DNA of 64,000 nt from Limnobaculum eriocheiris (GTDB lineage Bacteria; Pseudomonadota; Gammaproteobacteria; Enterobacterales; Enterobacteriaceae): assembly GCF_021010575.1 (NCBI RefSeq), contig NZ_JAJNAG010000012.1:25440-89439 (forward strand), written 5' to 3'. The first letter of the stretch is position 1. Each line of letters begins with the position of its first letter. Under the pieces are notes generated by a model. The model saw nothing but the letters and a program-made list of their open reading frames with translations, searched no databases and was not told the DNA's origin. A program made the position numbers and the translations under genes. Positions 1-13,507 of this stretch are shown here, in pieces.

Positions 1-256
1 CCACCACTTCTGTGCGGAAAAATAGTACGCACTTGTCGTACATCTCGCCCCGGCTCATCCGGGGCGGTAAACCGCCTGTGCGGTACGAAAGTAGTTTTTT
101 TTGTTGAAACTTTCCGGTTATAAGAAATGCTTAAAGGATTCAACAAAATTATGGACATACCCAAATTGTGTGATACAACTCTAACTTTAGTACCTATAAA
201 AATAACGCGACAACACAACATCATCTTCATGTTTTGACTAACCCGGCAGGAGACCT
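1..256. other. Region upstream of ppc
   Basis: No coding region is visible here. A GC-rich hairpin with an 8-bp perfect stem lies at 46-66 (CGCCCCGG, 5-nt loop, CCGGGGCG). A run of eight T follows only about 30 bases later, so it is a weak terminator candidate for a gene left of the window. The stretch from 105 to 256 should hold the ppc promoter. A good ribosome binding site (CAGGAGA) sits just before the ppc ATG. Confidence 0.5.
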
Positions 257-2893
257 ATGAACGAACAATATTCCGCGATGCGAAGTAATGTCAGTATGCT
301 TGGCACTCTTCTAGGCGATACCATTAAAGACGCTTTGGGTGAAGAAATCCTCGATCGGGTAGAAAGTATCCGTAAGCTGTCAAAGTCGTCCCGCGCCGGT
401 AATGAGACTAACCGTCAGGCATTACTCTCTACGCTGCAAAACCTGTCTAACGACCAGTTATTGCCCGTTGCCAGAGCGTTTAATCAGTTTCTCAACTTTG
501 CTAATACCGCAGAGCAGTATCACAGTATTTCCTCTCGCGGTGAGGCGGCGAATAACCCGGCAGTATTTGCCGATCTATTCAGCAAATTAAGACAGCAAAA
601 CATTACGGATGAAGCGGTTAGTAAGGCCGTTGAACAGCTTTCTATTGAGCTGGTGCTTACTGCACATCCAACGGAAATTGCGCGTCGTACCATGATCCAT
701 AAGCTGATTGAAGTGAATAACTGTCTGAGCCAGTTAGATCATAACGATCTGGCCGACTATGAACGGGATCAGATAATGCGACGCCTGCGTCAGCTGGTTG
801 CCCAGTCATGGCATACCGATGAAATCCGTAAGATTCGCCCAACGCCGGTTGATGAAGCTAAATGGGGCTTTGCCGTAGTAGAAAATAGCCTGTGGGAAGG
901 CGTACCTGCGTTTATGCGCGAGTTTAACGACCAACTGGTTGATGCCCTTGGCTATAATCTGCCGGTTGAAGCGGTTCCGGTTCGTTTTACCTCCTGGATG
1001 GGAGGTGACCGTGATGGTAACCCAAACGTTACCGCCAAAATTACTGAACATGTAATGATATACGGTCGCTGGAAAGCCGCAGAACTGTTCCTGAAAGATA
1101 TTCAGGTACTGGTTTCTGAGTTATCGATGTCTGACTGTACTCCGGAACTGCGGGCCATGGCCGGCGGAGACGACGTTCAGGAACCCTATCGTGAGCTAAT
1201 GAAAAAACTACGTACCCGGTTAATGAGTACCCATAGTTATCTGAGCGCCCGCCTGAACGGTGAACGAGTCAACTGCCCGGATGATATACTGGTTGATAAC
1301 CAACAGCTTTGGCAACCGCTCTACGCCTGTTATCAGTCACTGCAAGCCTGTGGCATGGGTATTATTGCTAACGGGCAATTGCTGGATACCCTGCGCCGTA
1401 TCGGCTGCTTCGGCCTGCCGCTGGTACGCATTGATATTCGTCAGGAGAGCACTCGTCACAGTGATGTTCTGGCGGAACTCACTAAATATCTTGAGCTGGG
1501 TGATTACGACCAGTGGACAGAAAAAGAGAAGCAGCAGTTCCTGATTAGTGAATTGCAGTCAAAAAGACCACTGTTCCCACGTGACTGGCAGCCAAGTGCA
1601 GATACTCAGGAGGTGCTTGATACCTGTAAAGTTGTGGCTAAAGCGCCACAGGGCTCCATTGCCGCTTATGTCATCTCCATGGCTCGTACACCGTCTGACG
1701 TTCTGGCAGTGCATCTGTTGCTAAAAGAGATGGGCTGCACCTTTGCCCTGCCGGTCTGCCCGCTGTTCGAAACGCTGGAAGATTTAAATAATGCTAATGA
1801 TGTCATGACCCAGTTACTGAATATCGACTGGTATCGCAACTTTATTGACGATAAGCAGATGATCATGATTGGCTACTCCGACTCCTCAAAAGATGCTGGC
1901 GTACTGGCAGCCTCATGGGCGCAATATTATGCTCAGGAAGCGCTGATCAAAACCTGTGAACAGGCAGGCGTAGATTTAACCCTATTCCATGGTCGTGGCG
2001 GTACCATTGGCCGTGGCGGCGCGCCGGCTCATGATGCGCTACTGTCTCAGCCTCCGGGTTCACTGAAAGGCGGCCTGAGAGTGACAGAACAGGGTGAAAT
2101 GATCCGCTTTAAGTTTGGTCTGCCTGAGATTACGGTCGCCAGCCTGGCAAGCTATGCCAGTGCGATTCTCGAAGCCAACCTGTTGCCACCGCCAAATCCT
2201 AAGCAGGAATGGCGCGATATTATGGATGAACTGTCCGAATTCTCCTGTAAAGAATATCGTAATATTGTACGTGAAGAACCGGACTTCGTTCCCTACTTCC
2301 GCGCCGCCACGCCTGAACTGGAATTAAGTAAGCTACCGCTCGGCTCCCGCCCGGCCAAACGTAAACCTAACGGTGGTGTGGAAAGTCTGCGCGCTATCCC
2401 ATGGATTTTCGCCTGGACGCAAAATCGTCTGATGTTGCCGGCCTGGTTAGGTGCCGGCGCAGCGTTACAACATGCGATTAAAAACGGTAAACATCAACAG
2501 CTGGCAGAGATGTACCACGACTGGCCGTTCTTTAATACTCGTATCAATATGTTAGAAATGGTCTATGCCAAAGCTGACCTGTGGCTGGCAGAATATTACG
2601 ATCAGCGACTGGTAGATAAAAAGCTTTGGGCGTTGGGTAGTAGGTTACGTAGCCAGTTGGCGGAAGATATCCGCGTTATTCTTAAGCTGTCCAACGATCA
2701 GAAATTGATGGAAAAACTGCCGTGGATTGCTGAGTCAATCGCTTTACGTAACGTATATACCGATCCATTAAACGTACTGCAGGCAGAGCTGCTTTATCGT
2801 TCGCGTCAGCAAGAGACGCCGGACCCAAGAGTAGAGCAGGCGCTTATGGTGACCATCGCCGGAATTGCGGCGGGGATGCGAAATACCGGCTAA
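257..2893 (+). CDS. ppc: Phosphoenolpyruvate carboxylase
   Basis: This cytosolic enzyme carboxylates phosphoenolpyruvate with bicarbonate to oxaloacetate, refilling the TCA cycle. The 878-residue length is that of enterobacterial PEPC (883 in E. coli). The signature LTAHPTE carries the catalytic histidine (about residue 137). The [10 protein letters not shown] segment and the glycine-rich [11 protein letters not shown] loop, which closes over the carboxyphosphate intermediate, are intact. The C-terminus ends MRNTG, the usual PEPC tail needed for activity. It stands alone on the + strand and converges with metF; only about 46 bases separate the two stop codons. Start chosen because CAGGAGA lies 6 bases upstream of the ATG. 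Confidence 0.98.
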   Translation: MNEQYSAMRSNVSMLGTLLGDTIKDALGEEILDRVESIRKLSKSSRAGNETNRQALLSTLQNLSNDQLLPVARAFNQFLNFANTAEQYHSISSRGEAANNPAVFADLFSKLRQQNITDEAVSKAVEQLSIELVLTAHPTEIARRTMIHKLIEVNNCLSQLDHNDLADYERDQIMRRLRQLVAQSWHTDEIRKIRPTPVDEAKWGFAVVENSLWEGVPAFMREFNDQLVDALGYNLPVEAVPVRFTSWMGGDRDGNPNVTAKITEHVMIYGRWKAAELFLKDIQVLVSELSMSDCTPELRAMAGGDDVQEPYRELMKKLRTRLMSTHSYLSARLNGERVNCPDDILVDNQQLWQPLYACYQSLQACGMGIIANGQLLDTLRRIGCFGLPLVRIDIRQESTRHSDVLAELTKYLELGDYDQWTEKEKQQFLISELQSKRPLFPRDWQPSADTQEVLDTCKVVAKAPQGSIAAYVISMARTPSDVLAVHLLLKEMGCTFALPVCPLFETLEDLNNANDVMTQLLNIDWYRNFIDDKQMIMIGYSDSSKDAGVLAASWAQYYAQEALIKTCEQAGVDLTLFHGRGGTIGRGGAPAHDALLSQPPGSLKGGLRVTEQGEMIRFKFGLPEITVASLASYASAILEANLLPPPNPKQEWRDIMDELSEFSCKEYRNIVREEPDFVPYFRAATPELELSKLPLGSRPAKRKPNGGVESLRAIPWIFAWTQNRLMLPAWLGAGAALQHAIKNGKHQQLAEMYHDWPFFNTRINMLEMVYAKADLWLAEYYDQRLVDKKLWALGSRLRSQLAEDIRVILKLSNDQKLMEKLPWIAESIALRNVYTDPLNVLQAELLYRSRQQETPDPRVEQALMVTIAGIAAGMRNTG

Positions 2894-2939
2894 AAAAAGG
2901 AAAAAAAAGTGAATTGAAACACCCTGAAGTTAAACTCAA

Positions 2940-3863
<924 letters not shown>

Positions 3864-3873
3864 TTATACTTCT

Positions 3874-3897
3874 GAACGTTTAGACGTCTAAACATCC
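3874..3897. promoter_or_regulatory. MetJ operator (met boxes) of metF
   Basis: Three adjoining 8-mers, GAACGTTT, AGACGTCT and AAACATCC, lie 47-70 bases upstream of the metF start. The middle one is a perfect match to the met-box consensus AGACGTCT, and the flanking ones match partly. Tandem 8-bp met boxes are how MetJ dimers bind cooperatively. The metJ gene itself lies 4 kb away. Confidence 0.87.
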
Positions 3898-4055
3898 AAA
3901 TAAGATGCCGTAAGTGAGGAAGACTGTCAACAGGTAATTTGAAAATAAATGGGGAATTAAAAATATGAACGGTGGGTGTAGGGCTCAGACGTGAATGACA
4001 GTAAAAATTGAGTCGATGGTAAAAATATGGCCAGAAGAGCTATACATTTAACATG

Positions 4056-4092
4056 AGCGAATCGTCGGGCAATACATACCCGACGATTCGCT
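4056..4092. terminator. Strong hairpin between metF and metL
   Basis: A perfect 14-bp stem (AGCGAATCGTCGGG and its complement) closes a 9-base loop just past the metL stop codon. It is followed by ATTTTC on the + side and lacks a long U tract on the metL side. It probably ends or stabilises the metBL transcript. Confidence 0.7.
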
Positions 4093-4109
4093 ATTTTCAA
4101 ACAAACTCA

Positions 4110-6545
4110 TTACAGCAATTTTGCCAGCCTGTTCAGGTCAGATTGAATGGCTCCGGCGGTGACATCCCGCCCCGCTCCCGGTCCACGGATAATAAGGGGG
4201 TTGTCCCGGTACCAGCGGCTTTCAATGGCAAACAGGTTATCGCAGGGTAACAGTGAAGCCAGAGGGTGATCGTCCCGCACAGCTTCCACACCAACCCGAG
4301 CTTTACCGTTAGCGTCATAACGTGCCACATAGCGCAGTACTAATCCCATCTCTCTGGCGGCTTCTAAACGCTCCAGCATTTGATGGTTTAGCGCTTCGGC
4401 GTTTTCAAAGAAATTATCCACAGAGCCATTTTCAGCACCTTCCGCCACCAGTGATTCAACCCGAACCTGATCCGGTTCTATGTCATAGCCCGCTTCGCGC
4501 GCCAGAATCACCAGCTTACGCATCACATCCTGACCAGAAAGGTCAACGCGCGGATCCGGCTCTGTCAGCCCTTGTTGCCACGCCTGCTCCACCAGCTCAG
4601 AAAACGGGATTGAGCCATCAAATTGCAGGAATAACCAGGAGAGGGTTCCGGAGAAAATTCCGCTCAGAGAGAGAATCGTATCGCCGCTGTCGCGTAAATC
4701 TCTCACCGTATAGTTAATTGGCAATCCGGCCCCTACGGTGGCGTTATACAGCCAGTGACGACCGGTTTTAGCAAACGCATCACGAATCTGGCGATACTCA
4801 TTTCCGGATGAAGCTCCAGCCAGTTTGTTCGCGCTGATCACGTGGAATCCATAGCTGGCAAAATCCAGATATTTAGCGGCCAGCTCCTCGCTGGCGGTAA
4901 TATCCAGAATTACCAGATCGTCAAACGGATGGTCTCGCATCCAACTGACTAATGCATTGTCATCCAGAGTTTGGGCTTCATCATTAAAGAATGCCAATAC
5001 CCTGCTGGCATCCAGCCCCTGATAGTCAAGTACACTACGGCGGCTATCAACCACACCGGCCAGAATAAATTCAAATCCGGTGCGGGCTGAAATATTCTTT
5101 TGTTCACGGGCAAACAGCTCTAACCAACGGGAACCAATATTGCCCTTACCGCACAGCACCAGTCCAATGCACTTCTCCGCCCGAAACAGGCTGGCATGTA
5201 AACCTTGAATCAGGTGCTCTGTTGGCCCAACACGCAGCACCGCCACCAGACTAATGCCATCCTCCGCGTGCCAGATAAATTCCACCGGCTGATCTTTAAG
5301 CTGTTGGTAGAAGCGGTGGCTATGCAGTGGATTTTTACATACTCCAGCCCCTACCAGTGCCACCAGTGCCAGCCCTTCCCGCAGTTGCAAACGGCCCGGA
5401 AGTCTGGCGTCGTCCAGAATTTGCAGAACGCTATTCACCACCTCGGAGGTATAACACAGCTGAAGCAGGTTGCGATCGTAATGAACGCCGGTTGCTAACG
5501 GCTTCACCTGAACCCGATTCAGGATACGTTCCACTTCTTTTTGTATTTGAGAGAAATCGTGCTGGGCTTCAACCTGTAACTCAATCAGACAAACATCATC
5601 ATGGCTGGTCACGATTCTGGCACCCGTTCCGGAGGCCAGTACCCGCTCAATACGGGTAGAACCCTGTTCCGGTTGATAACTACAGCGCAGTTGCAGATCA
5701 ATATCGCTACCGGATACCGGCTGTAAAGTACGGGCATGCAGTACCGGTGCGGCCAGGCGAGCCAGTTCGCTGGCCTCATCTAAACGCAGTAGCGGTAGCA
5801 AACAGGCATCTTTCACTTTACGTGGGTCAGCGCTGTATACCCCGGCTACATCACTCCAGATAGTGACTTTGACTACCCCTGACAGCGCACCAATCTGAGT
5901 CGCAGAATAGTCACTGCCGTTGCGCCCCAGCAGGACCGTTTCTCCCGCTTCGTTACGGGAAATAAAACCGGTTACCACCAGACGCTTATTCGGATATTGA
6001 GTAAGAAGCTGTTGTAACAGAGGGTAAGAACGGCCTTCATCTACCTGCGGTTGAGCTGAACGCTCTGCCCGCAGAAAATCACGGGCATCCAGCCATTCTG
6101 CCGCCATACCTTGCTGATTCAACAATGCCGCCATTAAACGTGCCGACCAAATCTCACCATGACCAACCACTTCAGCGTAGACTGCATCAGACATAGCGCC
6201 ATCCAACAGGGCAGCTAACCGCTCAAGATCCAGAATAAAGACTTTAACCAGTTCAGCGGCCTGCTGTTCCGGCAACAGACCATTAATCAGCTCACTCTGG
6301 TAACGGCGCAGATCTTGCTGCACTTGATGAGAGGCGATGCGATCGGTCTGACTAAGCTGTAGCCATTTTATTAACTGATTGGTGGTACTACCCGCAGCGG
6401 ACACCACCATCATGTCCCCTTCGCGACTGTATTCTGCCATTATCCCTGCCACTCGCAGATAGCATTTGCTGTCTGCCAGGCTACTTCCGCCAAACTTATG
6501 CAACTGACGATTTGCAGGAAGCCCGGAAGCTCCTAATGTAGTCAT
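4110..6545 (-). CDS. metL: Bifunctional aspartokinase II / homoserine dehydrogenase II
   Basis: The protein catalyses the first and third steps of the aspartate pathway, phosphorylating aspartate and reducing aspartate semialdehyde to homoserine for methionine synthesis. The 811 residues match MetL (810 in E. coli). The N-terminal kinase begins with the KFGGSSLAD phosphate-binding motif and contains the GRNGSDYSA segment. A degenerate ACT-like region links it to the dehydrogenase, which shows the NAD(P) fold (LVLCGKGNIGSRW) and the substrate segment NYTVRDLRDSGDTI. It directly follows metB (2-base gap) and is co-transcribed with it, so MetJ should repress it through the metB operator. ThrA has the same domain order, but operon context and sequence favour MetL. 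Confidence 0.97.
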   Translation of the reverse strand: MTTLGASGLPANRQLHKFGGSSLADSKCYLRVAGIMAEYSREGDMMVVSAAGSTTNQLIKWLQLSQTDRIASHQVQQDLRRYQSELINGLLPEQQAAELVKVFILDLERLAALLDGAMSDAVYAEVVGHGEIWSARLMAALLNQQGMAAEWLDARDFLRAERSAQPQVDEGRSYPLLQQLLTQYPNKRLVVTGFISRNEAGETVLLGRNGSDYSATQIGALSGVVKVTIWSDVAGVYSADPRKVKDACLLPLLRLDEASELARLAAPVLHARTLQPVSGSDIDLQLRCSYQPEQGSTRIERVLASGTGARIVTSHDDVCLIELQVEAQHDFSQIQKEVERILNRVQVKPLATGVHYDRNLLQLCYTSEVVNSVLQILDDARLPGRLQLREGLALVALVGAGVCKNPLHSHRFYQQLKDQPVEFIWHAEDGISLVAVLRVGPTEHLIQGLHASLFRAEKCIGLVLCGKGNIGSRWLELFAREQKNISARTGFEFILAGVVDSRRSVLDYQGLDASRVLAFFNDEAQTLDDNALVSWMRDHPFDDLVILDITASEELAAKYLDFASYGFHVISANKLAGASSGNEYRQIRDAFAKTGRHWLYNATVGAGLPINYTVRDLRDSGDTILSLSGIFSGTLSWLFLQFDGSIPFSELVEQAWQQGLTEPDPRVDLSGQDVMRKLVILAREAGYDIEPDQVRVESLVAEGAENGSVDNFFENAEALNHQMLERLEAAREMGLVLRYVARYDANGKARVGVEAVRDDHPLASLLPCDNLFAIESRWYRDNPLIIRGPGAGRDVTAGAIQSDLNRLAKLL

Positions 6546-6547
6546 AC

Positions 6548-7708
6548 TTACCTCTTCGCTGACGCCTGGAAAGCCTGTTCCAGATCGGCAATTAAATCTT
6601 CACTGTCTTCAATTCCAACAGAAATACGCAACAACCTGTCTGATATTCCGGCAGCTTTACGAGCTTCCGCCGCCATCCCTGCGTGCGTCATGGTTGCCGC
6701 ATGGGAAATTAAACTTTCAACACCGCCTAATGATTCTGCCAGTGTAAACAGTTCCAACGCCGCAAGAAACTGCCGCATCGCCTGTTCATCACCATCAAAC
6801 TCAAAACTCAACATGGCACCAAAACCCGATTGCTGTTTACGGGCAATTTCATGGCCTAGATTCTCTGGCAGGGAAGGATGATACAACGTTTTTACCTGAG
6901 ATTGCTGCTGTAAATAAGCGATCACTGCCTGCGCATTTTGCTGCTGCTGTTTCATACGCGGCCCCAGAGTACGCAGCCCGCGTAATAACAGATAGCTATC
7001 AAATGCCGCACCGGTAACGCCAATATTATTTGCCCACCAGGCCAGATCGACACCTAATGCTTCATCTTTACAGATAACTACCCCGGCCACGACATCAGAG
7101 TGACCGTTTAAATATTTAGTACAGGAGTGCAGAACAATATCGGCACCCAGAGCAATTGGCTGCTGTAAAATAGGGCTCAGGAACGTATTATCCACCACCG
7201 CCAGAGCACCCGCCTGATGCGCTGCCTGACAAACTTTCGCGATATCCACCACCCGCAGCAGCGGATTACTCGGTGATTCGATTAACACCAGCTTAGGCTT
7301 TTGCGCCAGAGCGGCGGCCAGCGCCTGCTCATCCCCCTGATCCACAAACAGTACCCGATAGGCTCCCCGACGCGCCTGACTATCAAACAGGCGATAGCTT
7401 CCACCATAGCAATCATGTGGTGCAATCAGTAAATCACCCGACGCTAATAATGCCGTACACACCAGATGAATGGCTGACATACCGCTGCTGGTCAATACCG
7501 CACTGCTTCCACCTTCCAGCTCCGCCAGTGCCGACTGAACCACATCACGCGTTGGGTTGCCACGGCGTGAGTAGTCATGCGCCCGCGGCTGATTAAAATC
7601 GATAAAGTTATAGGTACTGGAAAGATGAATCGGGGGAACAACACAGCCATACTGCTCATCTGAATTGAGCCCGCCCCGCACTGCAATAGTTGCCTGTTTG
7701 CGTTTCAC
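6548..7708 (-). CDS. metB: Cystathionine gamma-synthase
   Basis: This PLP enzyme condenses O-succinylhomoserine with cysteine to give cystathionine, the committed step of transsulfuration to methionine. The SCTKYLNGHSDVVAG segment holds the lysine that binds PLP, and SRRGNPTRDVV is typical of the family. The start chosen is a GTG at 7708, giving 386 residues, exactly the E. coli length and N-terminus (VKRKQATIAVR). A GGAG ribosome binding site lies 8 bases before it. An upstream in-frame start at 7789 would put the met boxes inside the coding region and is rejected. First gene of the metBL operon, divergent from metJ. Confidence 0.96.
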   Translation of the reverse strand: MKRKQATIAVRGGLNSDEQYGCVVPPIHLSSTYNFIDFNQPRAHDYSRRGNPTRDVVQSALAELEGGSSAVLTSSGMSAIHLVCTALLASGDLLIAPHDCYGGSYRLFDSQARRGAYRVLFVDQGDEQALAAALAQKPKLVLIESPSNPLLRVVDIAKVCQAAHQAGALAVVDNTFLSPILQQPIALGADIVLHSCTKYLNGHSDVVAGVVICKDEALGVDLAWWANNIGVTGAAFDSYLLLRGLRTLGPRMKQQQQNAQAVIAYLQQQSQVKTLYHPSLPENLGHEIARKQQSGFGAMLSFEFDGDEQAMRQFLAALELFTLAESLGGVESLISHAATMTHAGMAAEARKAAGISDRLLRISVGIEDSEDLIADLEQAFQASAKR

Positions 7709-7767
7709 TAAATCACTCCGGGAAGAAAAACTATAAATATAATGAATAAGATAATGCTTTCGATTAT

Positions 7768-7799
7768 AGACGTCAATACATCTGGACATCTAAACTTCT
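7768..7799. promoter_or_regulatory. MetJ operator between metB and metJ
   Basis: Four consecutive 8-mers resemble the AGACGTCT met-box consensus: AGACGTCA, ATACATCT, GGACATCT and AAACTTCT. They lie in the divergent metB/metJ promoter region, where E. coli also has a multi-box operator. MetJ bound here should repress both metBL and its own gene. Confidence 0.88.
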
Positions 7800-7961
7800 T
7801 GCCGTGTAGATTGAGGAATCGCAAAATATCCGTTAAAATTGTCAGGTATAATCTTTTAATACACTCATGAGCGATGCTCAAGGCTCTGCTCATGAGCAGG
7901 TAAAGTTAGTTCACAATGGACCAACTTTAAAGTTTCAGCTTTCTATTGATTAAGGTGCCCC

Positions 7962-8279
7962 ATGGCTGAGTGGAACGGCGAATATGTCAGCCCCTATGCT
8001 GAACATGGCAAAAAGAGCGAACAGGTCAAGAAGATTACGGTATCCATCCCGTTAAAAGTATTAAAAATACTAACGGATGAACGTACCCGCCGTCAGATTA
8101 ATAACCTGAGACATGCCACCAATAGCGAATTACTTTGTGAAGCGTTTCTTCATGCATTTACCGGACAACCTCTGCCTAATGATGAAGATTTACGTAAAGA
8201 ACGCAGCGATGAGATTCCGGAAGCGGCAAAAATACTGATGCGCGAAAAAGGCATCGATCCGGACAGTTGGGATTATTAA
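7962..8279 (+). CDS. metJ: Methionine repressor MetJ
   Basis: MetJ is a ribbon-helix-helix dimer that uses S-adenosylmethionine as corepressor and binds tandem met boxes. The 105-residue length is that of the family. The N-terminal strand [15 protein letters not shown] forms the DNA-contacting beta-ribbon, and [22 protein letters not shown] spans the following helices. It is transcribed away from metBL, with its operator in the shared intergenic region. Both metB and metF carry matching met boxes, so the regulon can be read directly in this window. Confidence 0.98.
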   Translation: MAEWNGEYVSPYAEHGKKSEQVKKITVSIPLKVLKILTDERTRRQINNLRHATNSELLCEAFLHAFTGQPLPNDEDLRKERSDEIPEAAKILMREKGIDPDSWDY

Positions 8280-8460
8280 TTTCTACACCCGTTGATTACC
8301 TGAACAATATGTTCAATGGCAATTAATGAAATGGGTAATTAATGAAACGAAGAGTTATCCACACTATCGGGATAACCGGTATTGCTTTATCAGGTGGATA
8401 TTACCAACAGCTATAATTCAATCTGCCGTGGTAAACAAGAAAACAGAATATTCGGATACA

Positions 8461-8485
8461 AAAAAGGCGCCAAGGCGCCTTTTTC
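8461..8485. terminator. Bidirectional terminator between metJ and rpmE
   Basis: An inverted repeat built on two GGCGCC blocks is flanked by AAAAA on the left and TTTTT on the right. It can therefore act as an intrinsic terminator for rpmE (16 bases past its stop on the - strand) and possibly for metJ transcripts. Confidence 0.85.
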
Positions 8486-8501
8486 TTTCAGCTCAGTAAA
8501 A

Positions 8502-8717
8502 TTACTTAGCGCCGCCAACCATGTTGAAACGCTTGTTGAAGCGGTCTACACGACCACCGGTAGCAACATCACGCTGCTTACCAGTATAGAACGGGTGGCA
8601 TTCGCCGCACACGTCCAGGTTAAGATCGTGACCCACGGTTGAGTGAGTTTTGATAACGTTACCGCAAGAACAGGTTGCAGTAATCGCTTTGTATTCTGGG
8701 TGGATACCTTGTTTCAT
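8502..8717 (-). CDS. rpmE: 50S ribosomal protein L31, zinc form
   Basis: L31 bridges the large subunit to the small subunit head. The 71-residue protein has the four zinc-binding cysteines of the C+ type (C16, C18, C37, C40), so it is the zinc-replete paralogue rather than RpmE2/YkgM. A GAGG ribosome binding site precedes the ATG. It is transcribed away from priA, as in E. coli. Confidence 0.97.
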   Translation of the reverse strand: MKQGIHPEYKAITATCSCGNVIKTHSTVGHDLNLDVCGECHPFYTGKQRDVATGGRVDRFNKRFNMVGGAK

Positions 8718-8945
8718 GATGAACCTCTCTAATGTCGTGTCGCTATACGGTCACTATTGCCGTACACCACACGAAGTAAAAAACACGAAGTAAAAAATAG
8801 TTGAGCGGTTTGATCCAGATACTGAAATTTGAGCACTGAATCAAAGGTTGCGTATTATACAGATCTAATATTCGCCACGCAAGCGGCCAACTATTCATCA
8901 CACTCTGCCGCCTGTGGTATGCTGCTGCATCCCATAAAGTTTTAA

Positions 8946-11204
<2,259 letters not shown>

Positions 11205-11355
11205 ATATCACATTATTGAGAACTGGCTCTAAAAAGTTGATACACAACATACAATTCAACCACGGAATAGCATAAAACTGTTCTCTAAATAGAGAGGCAA
11301 CCGGGATTATACGCGTATATACATCAGGTGCTTTTGCCATTGGGAGGAGTCCTCT

Positions 11356-12378
11356 TTGGAACTCAATAAAAACCCGTCTCAGGTGACAATGAAAGATGTT
11401 GCTGACCTGGCCGGTGTGTCAACGGCTACCGTATCCAGAGCGTTGATGATGCCGGAAAAAGTCTCCTGGCAAACCCGGGACAGAATAGAAAAAGCCATTA
11501 AGCAAACTGGCTATATTCCTTACACGCTGACCAAAAGCCAGAAGCAAGGGGTGTCTAAAATATTACTGGCGATGGCGCTGGATATTACCGACCCATTCTT
11601 TACTGACGTTATGCAAGGCATTCAGCAGACGGCGGCTGAATATGGCTATATCGTTCTGTTTTTGGATAATCGCCAACAGCCCATCGAGGCAATTTCCCTG
11701 TCAACAATTTTACAGCAGGTTAATGGCGTTATATTGCTGGGAGCCAACTTTCCGTTTGAACGGCACGACGAAACCAGTCACCCGTTACCCCCGATGGTGA
11801 TGGCCAATGAATACTTTCCGGAACTAAAGTTACCCACCATCCATATTGATAATCTCACCGCCGCATTTAATGCCGTTCACTATTTACAACGGCTGGGGCA
11901 CCGCCGTATTGCCTGTATTTCCGGTCCGGACCACCTGCATCTCAGCCATTACCGCCAACAGGGTTATATTCAGGCATTACAACGGGGCGGAATTGCGGTA
12001 GAGAGCAGCTATATCACCTCTGGCCCTTTAAGTTTTGAAACCGGTGCTAATGCACTTTCTCAGCTAATGGCATTGCCACAGCCTCCCAGCGCCATTTTCT
12101 GCCATAGCGATATTGTTGCGATTGGTGCCATTTCCCAGACAAAAAAGATGGGGATCCGCGTTCCGGAGCAACTGTCCATTGTTGGATTTGATGATATTGC
12201 TCTGGCACAATACGTCGACCCGCCGCTAACCACCGTTGCACAACCCCGGTATAAAATTGGCAGACAGGCAGTATTAATGCTACTCGAACTACTGCACGGC
12301 AGCGGAACTAAAGGTGGATCTATCCTGCTTGATAGTGAATTGATCGTTCGCGCCAGCACTGCGAAACCACATAACTAG
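11356..12378 (+). CDS. cytR: LacI-family regulator CytR
   Basis: CytR represses nucleoside uptake and catabolism genes together with CRP and is released by cytidine. The protein begins with a LacI-type helix-turn-helix (TMKDVADLAGVSTATVSRAL) followed by a hinge and a periplasmic-binding-protein-like effector domain. Segments such as PPMVMANEYFPEL, PTIHIDNLTAAF and FCHSDIVAIGA align with E. coli CytR (341 aa). The start is a TTG at 11356, supported by a strong GGGAGGAG ribosome binding site 6 bases upstream and by no better in-frame ATG. It sits between priA and ftsN, the conserved enterobacterial order. Confidence 0.93.
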   Translation: MELNKNPSQVTMKDVADLAGVSTATVSRALMMPEKVSWQTRDRIEKAIKQTGYIPYTLTKSQKQGVSKILLAMALDITDPFFTDVMQGIQQTAAEYGYIVLFLDNRQQPIEAISLSTILQQVNGVILLGANFPFERHDETSHPLPPMVMANEYFPELKLPTIHIDNLTAAFNAVHYLQRLGHRRIACISGPDHLHLSHYRQQGYIQALQRGGIAVESSYITSGPLSFETGANALSQLMALPQPPSAIFCHSDIVAIGAISQTKKMGIRVPEQLSIVGFDDIALAQYVDPPLTTVAQPRYKIGRQAVLMLLELLHGSGTKGGSILLDSELIVRASTAKPHN

Positions 12379-12453
12379 CTAAAGTACCGCATATTACGTA
12401 CTATAACGGTTCTCTTTTAATCTGTTTCTAAAAACAAACGTAGTGAAGTCATA

Positions 12454-13311
12454 GTGGCACAACGAGATTATGTAAGCCGTAGTCGCTCAGGGACGCGGAG
12501 TAAAAAAAATAGCAGAAAGAAAAAAAGCACATCAGGCGGCACGTCCAAACTGATGATTGTGCTTGCCCTTGCCGTATTGGTCGTATTTGGCGGAGGCCTT
12601 TACTATATTACCCAGCATAAGCCTGCAACGGTGCCCGCTACCGGAACGCCCCCAACCAAACCAGGGGATGGTTTACCGCCAAAACCGGAAGAGCGCTGGA
12701 GCTACATAAAAGAGCTGGAGAACCGCCAGGTGACCAACTCACCTAACTCAACGGGCCAGCCTAAAAACAATACGCAGGCTCCGTTGACGGCGGAACAACG
12801 TAGAATGCTGGACCAAATTCAGGCTGATATGCAAAAGCCACCTATTCAGCTTTCTGGTGTCGATGCCAGTGGTCGTGCGTCTACTGCCCGCGATGGTGGA
12901 ACAAAACCGGCGTTAAATAACACCACAGTGACTAACACGCAGCCCCAAGTGCAGGCACAGGCACAGCAACAGCCCCAGACACCACCAAAGAAAACCACGC
13001 CGCCAGCGCCAGCACAAACTCAGGACCCGGCTCCGGTGACATCAACACCGAAAACCACCAGCCAGACGGCGGCTCAGGCACAAAACCAACGCTGGATCAT
13101 CCAGTGTGGTTCATTCAAAGCTTTAGATCAGGCCGAATCAGTGAAAGTTAATCTGGCCTTCTCCGGTATTGAAAGCCGAATCAGCACCAGCGGCGGTTGG
13201 AACAGAGTTATTCTTGGTCCCTATAACAATCGTGAAGCTGCAGACAAAACTTTACAACGGCTGAAAAGTAGCGGTGTAAGCAGTTGCATTCCGGTGGCTT
13301 CAGGCAAGTAA
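12454..13311 (+). CDS. ftsN: Cell division protein FtsN
   Basis: FtsN is a bitopic membrane protein that triggers septal peptidoglycan synthesis. Layout: a basic cytoplasmic tail (MAQRDYVSRSRSGTRSKK), one membrane helix (about residues 33-52), and the short essential periplasmic region with PPKPEERWSYIKELENRQ. A long Q/P/T-rich linker and a C-terminal SPOR domain (about 210-285, starting QRWIIQCGSFK) that binds denuded glycan follow. The start is GTG at 12454, matching the E. coli N-terminus. The linker is rich in glutamine and proline and diverges most from other species, as is usual. Confidence 0.95.
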   Translation: MAQRDYVSRSRSGTRSKKNSRKKKSTSGGTSKLMIVLALAVLVVFGGGLYYITQHKPATVPATGTPPTKPGDGLPPKPEERWSYIKELENRQVTNSPNSTGQPKNNTQAPLTAEQRRMLDQIQADMQKPPIQLSGVDASGRASTARDGGTKPALNNTTVTNTQPQVQAQAQQQPQTPPKKTTPPAPAQTQDPAPVTSTPKTTSQTAAQAQNQRWIIQCGSFKALDQAESVKVNLAFSGIESRISTSGGWNRVILGPYNNREAADKTLQRLKSSGVSSCIPVASGK

Positions 13312-13414
13312 TCGTCTGTATATTATATAGTTTACTTCCAGTTTCGGGCTGCCTTATGGTGGCCCGATGGTTATTTTGCACCCTCATCGCGCCCTGAATA
13401 TTTTAGTTCTTCAG

Positions 13415-13445
13415 GGTTGAAAATCTGACGCCATCCCCCCATTTA
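13415..13445 (+). promoter_or_regulatory. Sigma-32-like heat-shock promoter of hslVU
   Basis: GGTTGAAA at 13415-13422 and CCCCATTTA at 13437-13445 are separated by 14 bases. This fits the RpoH consensus (CTTGAAA, 13-15 bases, CCCCATnT) and lies about 60 bases upstream of hslV. hslVU is a heat-shock operon in E. coli. No transcript data are available, so the assignment rests on sequence and context. Confidence 0.75.
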
Positions 13446-13507
13446 AATACCAATTATGCCTTGCCTCTTATGTAAGGCTGTTTCTATCAGCTAATGAGGA
13501 TCTGCAC

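Noticed and set aside
7708-7789. Longer N-terminus for MetB
   Set aside because: It would include the MetJ operator in the coding region and has no counterpart in the family; the GTG at 7708 has a good ribosome binding site.
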